A stretch of DNA of 40,666 nucleotides. It comes from Clostridiales bacterium. GTDB lineage: Bacteria > Bacillota > Clostridia > Oscillospirales > CAG-272. The notes under the pieces are model-generated. The model was not told where the DNA came from, made no database searches, and saw nothing but the letters and a program-made list of their open reading frames with translations. The stretch covers positions 1-40,666 of the forward strand of contig JAEEGW010000194.1 of assembly GCA_016280525.1 (NCBI GenBank), given 5' to 3'. Shown piece by piece: positions 38,143-40,666 of this stretch; position 1 is the stretch's first letter, and each line of letters opens with the position of its first letter. Position numbers and translations under genes: made by a program.

Positions 38143-40008
38143 ATGAAAAAGGTCATTTCTTTTATGATCGTTATCGTTTTGGTATCGGCGATATGTATCG
38201 GTTCGGCCATTTACGCCGCCGCCGTGCCGGGTGACATGAACGGCGACGACGAGGTCAACAACAAGGACGTTGTGACTCTGTTCAGATACGTTTCCGCCGG
38301 CATCACAGCGGAAGACGAGTCGATGTACGATATAAACGGCGATAACGAGGTGAACAACAAAGACGTTGTCGCTCTGTTCAGAGCGGTAAGCTCCGACGTG
38401 ACACTGACCGAAACGGAAGAGGACACGGAAGGCGTGCCATCCGAAGAAGTGACCGAGCCGGAAGAATCCGAAGATCTGACGGAAACGGATGAAAGCACGG
38501 AAGAAATATCCGAGGAGTCGTCCGAAGAGGAAACGGAAGAAAACTCCGAGGGTGTAGACGGTGAATTTGAAATAATACCGGACGATACGGCGGAACTCAG
38601 CATCCCGCGCGTATTCGGCGATCATATGGTCATACAGCGCGACCAAGTGATAACAGTCTGGGGCACCTCGAACATGGAAGGCGCGAAGATACGCGGATTT
38701 TTCATGGGGGACGAGGCGCGCGGCACCGTAAGAGACGGCAAATGGGAAATAGCGTTTGCTCCGAAGAGCGCGACCGCAATACCGCAGAAGCTGACGGTTG
38801 AGGACAACTGCGGAAACAAGATAGAAATACAGGATATTCTCGTAGGCGACGTGTGGGTCATGGGCGGTCAGTCCAACGCCAAAGCCACGGTAAGCATGCT
38901 GAAACTTAACTTTCCGGTAGACAAATCCGTGCCTATGCGCGTATTCATGCAGGATGAAACAGACGTCTGGAACAACAGAGAAGCCGCGAAGCAGCCCTGT
39001 GAAGACGTAATAAATCCGAGCCGCAAATGGAGAACGGGCAGCAAATCCGCAGCGTACTCCTTCTCTGCTCTCGGCTGGTTCATTGGATACAGGCTCGCGC
39101 AGGAGACCGGCGTTCCGCAGGGCGTCGTCTGTATGGCAGCCGGCGCGGCGAGCATAGCCGAGCTTATGCCGATTGAGCTGGTAAATCAGTTCGGTTACAC
39201 GAAGGGCATATACGTAGGTCCCGCGGAGCATTACAACGGACTTATGCATCCGTTTTTGAAGATGAAATTCAAAGCCATGGTATTCTTCCAGGGCGAAGCC
39301 GAGGGAGGAACGAACTCCGTGCCGACCTCATATAATTACGCCCGCGATCTTGAAGCTCTTATTGCAGAGTACAGAAACAGATGGGGCTTTGATTTCCCGG
39401 TATACAACGTACAGATCTCCAACTATACGGGCGAGGAATGCGAAACGTACTGGACTCACGTAGGCGAAGTAAGAGCGCAGCAGTACGACGCGTATAAAGT
39501 CATGACCGGGACAAGGCTCACGCCGTCCTTCGACCTGGGCTCAAAGTCGACCGACCCGGACGGCGCGCATTCGCCTTACAAAAAAGAACTTGCGGACAGG
39601 ATAGTCGATCTGGCTCTTGCGGATCTTTACGGAACGGGCAGCGCGGACGACGCGCTTGCGCCCGAGCCCGAGCAGATAACCGTCGTAAGTACAACAGATA
39701 CTGAAAAAGTAATAGAAATTAAATTTGCAAACGCAGGCGAAGGACTCGTTTCATTAAGCGGCACGTCAGAGGCGTCCGGATTCGTCTGCGGCAAGGCCGT
39801 TCATCCATACAGCTCCACGTGTCAAAACGTAAGCGGCGAGATCATATCGGCCGACACGGTGCGCGTAACGGTCCCGGCTGACGCCGTTTACATAGGATAC
39901 GCGTGTATGCAGCTGACCGCGACGAGCGACGACGTGCTGATACCGCAGCTTTACAATTCACACGATCTGCCGCCGCTCGCATTCTATCTTCAGTTTGAAG
40001 AACAGTGA
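38143..40008 (+). CDS. Secreted dockerin-containing SGNH esterase (sialate O-acetylesterase-like)
   Basis: 621 residues from ATG 38143, where MKKVISFMIVIVLV begins a signal peptide; an ATG at 38104 overlaps the -10 box. After cleavage near residue 26 come two type I dockerin repeats (GDMNGDDEVNNKDVVTLFRY and DINGDNEVNNKDVVALFRA, about 30-85), then an acidic Glu/Ser/Thr linker (about 90-150), then an esterase part resembling SIAE/SASA: SIPRVFGDHMVIQRDQ, GDVWVMGGQSNA with the nucleophile Ser, and DPDGAHSPYKKELADRI with the Asp/His pair. Expected role: removes acetyl groups from sialic acids or glycans. Dockerins suggest attachment to a cohesin scaffold; here they are at the N-terminus rather than the usual C-terminus. 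Confidence 0.85.
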   Translation: MKKVISFMIVIVLVSAICIGSAIYAAAVPGDMNGDDEVNNKDVVTLFRYVSAGITAEDESMYDINGDNEVNNKDVVALFRAVSSDVTLTETEEDTEGVPSEEVTEPEESEDLTETDESTEEISEESSEEETEENSEGVDGEFEIIPDDTAELSIPRVFGDHMVIQRDQVITVWGTSNMEGAKIRGFFMGDEARGTVRDGKWEIAFAPKSATAIPQKLTVEDNCGNKIEIQDILVGDVWVMGGQSNAKATVSMLKLNFPVDKSVPMRVFMQDETDVWNNREAAKQPCEDVINPSRKWRTGSKSAAYSFSALGWFIGYRLAQETGVPQGVVCMAAGAASIAELMPIELVNQFGYTKGIYVGPAEHYNGLMHPFLKMKFKAMVFFQGEAEGGTNSVPTSYNYARDLEALIAEYRNRWGFDFPVYNVQISNYTGEECETYWTHVGEVRAQQYDAYKVMTGTRLTPSFDLGSKSTDPDGAHSPYKKELADRIVDLALADLYGTGSADDALAPEPEQITVVSTTDTEKVIEIKFANAGEGLVSLSGTSEASGFVCGKAVHPYSSTCQNVSGEIISADTVRVTVPADAVYIGYACMQLTATSDDVLIPQLYNSHDLPPLAFYLQFEEQ

Positions 40009-40048
40009 GCTCGTATTCTGATATGCACCGGCAAAACAGGAGGTTCTT

Positions 40049-40666
40049 ATGAAAAAAACAATATCTCTGCTTATAGCGGTTTTGATGGCTGCGGCCTTAT
40101 GCATAGGCTCTGCGGTAACCGTCGCCGCGCTTAAAGGCGACGTGAACGGCGATAACGAGGTAAACAACAAGGACGTTGTGACTTTGTTCAGATACGTTTC
40201 AAGCAGCAGCAAAGAAGAAGACGAGTCCGTATACGATTTTAACGGTGATACCGAAGTAAACAACAAAGACGTCGTTGCCCTGTTCAGAGCCGTAAGCGAA
40301 GTTCAGACTTCCGAAGGATCCGGGACCGAAGAGGAAACGGAAGAAATAATAGATGAAGAATTCACCGTAACGCCGGATCCGGACGCGGAGCTTTCCGTAC
40401 CGCGCGTAATAGCGGAGCACATGGTCCTGCAGCGCGATACCGAATTAAAGATATGGGGCACATCAAACAGGAACGGCGCACTCGTGCGCGGTCAGTTTAT
40501 GGGCGAGGAAGCTATCGGCCGCGTCAAAGACGGAAAATGGGAAATTAAGTTTTCACCGAAATCCGCGACGTTTGACCCGCAGACGCTCGTCGTTGAAGAC
40601 AGCTGCGGAAACAGACTAGAATATACCGATATACTCGTAGGCGACGTATGGCTCATAGGCGGTCAG
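40049..40666 (+). CDS. Second dockerin-SGNH esterase, 5' part only
   Basis: A 206-codon frame from ATG 40049 (AGGAGG upstream) runs to the window edge. It repeats the plan of the preceding gene: signal peptide MKKTISLLIAVLMAAALCIG, dockerin pair (GDVNGDNEVNNKDVVTLFRY, DFNGDTEVNNKDVVALFRAV), a shorter acidic linker, and the start of the esterase part (SVPRVIAEHMVLQRDTE, ILVGDVWLIGGQ). The 40-base gap and lack of a terminator suggest co-transcription with its paralog. A tandem duplication is likely. Confidence 0.85.
   Translation, partial: MKKTISLLIAVLMAAALCIGSAVTVAALKGDVNGDNEVNNKDVVTLFRYVSSSSKEEDESVYDFNGDTEVNNKDVVALFRAVSEVQTSEGSGTEEETEEIIDEEFTVTPDPDAELSVPRVIAEHMVLQRDTELKIWGTSNRNGALVRGQFMGEEAIGRVKDGKWEIKFSPKSATFDPQTLVVEDSCGNRLEYTDILVGDVWLIGGQ

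Noticed and set aside
38113..39249. 378-codon minus-strand reading frame opposite the esterase
   Set aside because: Antisense to a well-supported secreted esterase with promoter, ribosome site and signal peptide; composition reflects codon complement only.

Overview
The window looks like a chromosomal segment of a gut or rumen Clostridia (Oscillospiraceae/Ruminococcus-like), inferred from type I dockerin repeats on secreted esterases, an NPCBM-domain secreted protein, consensus TTGACA/TATAAT promoters, AGGAGG ribosome sites and frequent TTG/GTG starts. No taxonomic search was possible.

Layout. 1-870 (minus) is the start of a secreted NPCBM protein. 1005-1306 is a scar of an integrated element: the first 32 codons of a regulator gene, an element end, and the 3' half of a class II tRNA-Leu(CAG). 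1413-2513 (minus) is an Xre-TPR regulator. 2821-37912 is an integrated mobilizable element of about 35 kb in the 3' half of a tRNA-Pro(CGG) gene, bounded by a 46-bp perfect direct repeat. Past the tRNA, 38143-40666 holds two tandem secreted esterases with N-terminal dockerins.

The element has two parts. The right part (31557-37732) is mobility: a sigma-region-4-like regulator behind a promoter with LexA-like boxes and a perfect 15-bp inverted repeat, an excisionase-like wHTH, an HTH initiator-like protein, a MobC-like accessory protein, a MobL/MobP3-type relaxase and two overlapping tyrosine recombinases. No conjugation pore or coupling ATPase is seen, so it should be mobilizable rather than self-transmissible.

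The left part (3518-31406) is one same-strand cargo array of about 28 kb, with a promoter at 3433-3460, no strong internal terminator that I can see, and a strong terminator at 31483-31526. It interleaves six leucine-rich-repeat (TpLRR/BspA-type) proteins with a VWA/DUF2201 protein, a MoxR-type AAA+ ATPase, a SIR2-like protein, two DEDDh exonucleases (one frameshifted, one fused to DUF1351), a RpoA-CTD-like HhH protein, SbcD and SbcC. The LRR proteins lack signal peptides and share the N-terminal leader M-x-D/G-F-V/A-I, and three carry a DUF4132-like C-terminus. MoxR + VWA + DUF4132 resembles the E. coli yehL/yehP/yehI (molR) set. With SIR2, nucleases and a mobile setting, the array could be an undescribed intracellular conflict (anti-phage or anti-plasmid) system with recombining LRR sensors or adaptors. 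That function is inference; the gene content and architecture are read directly.
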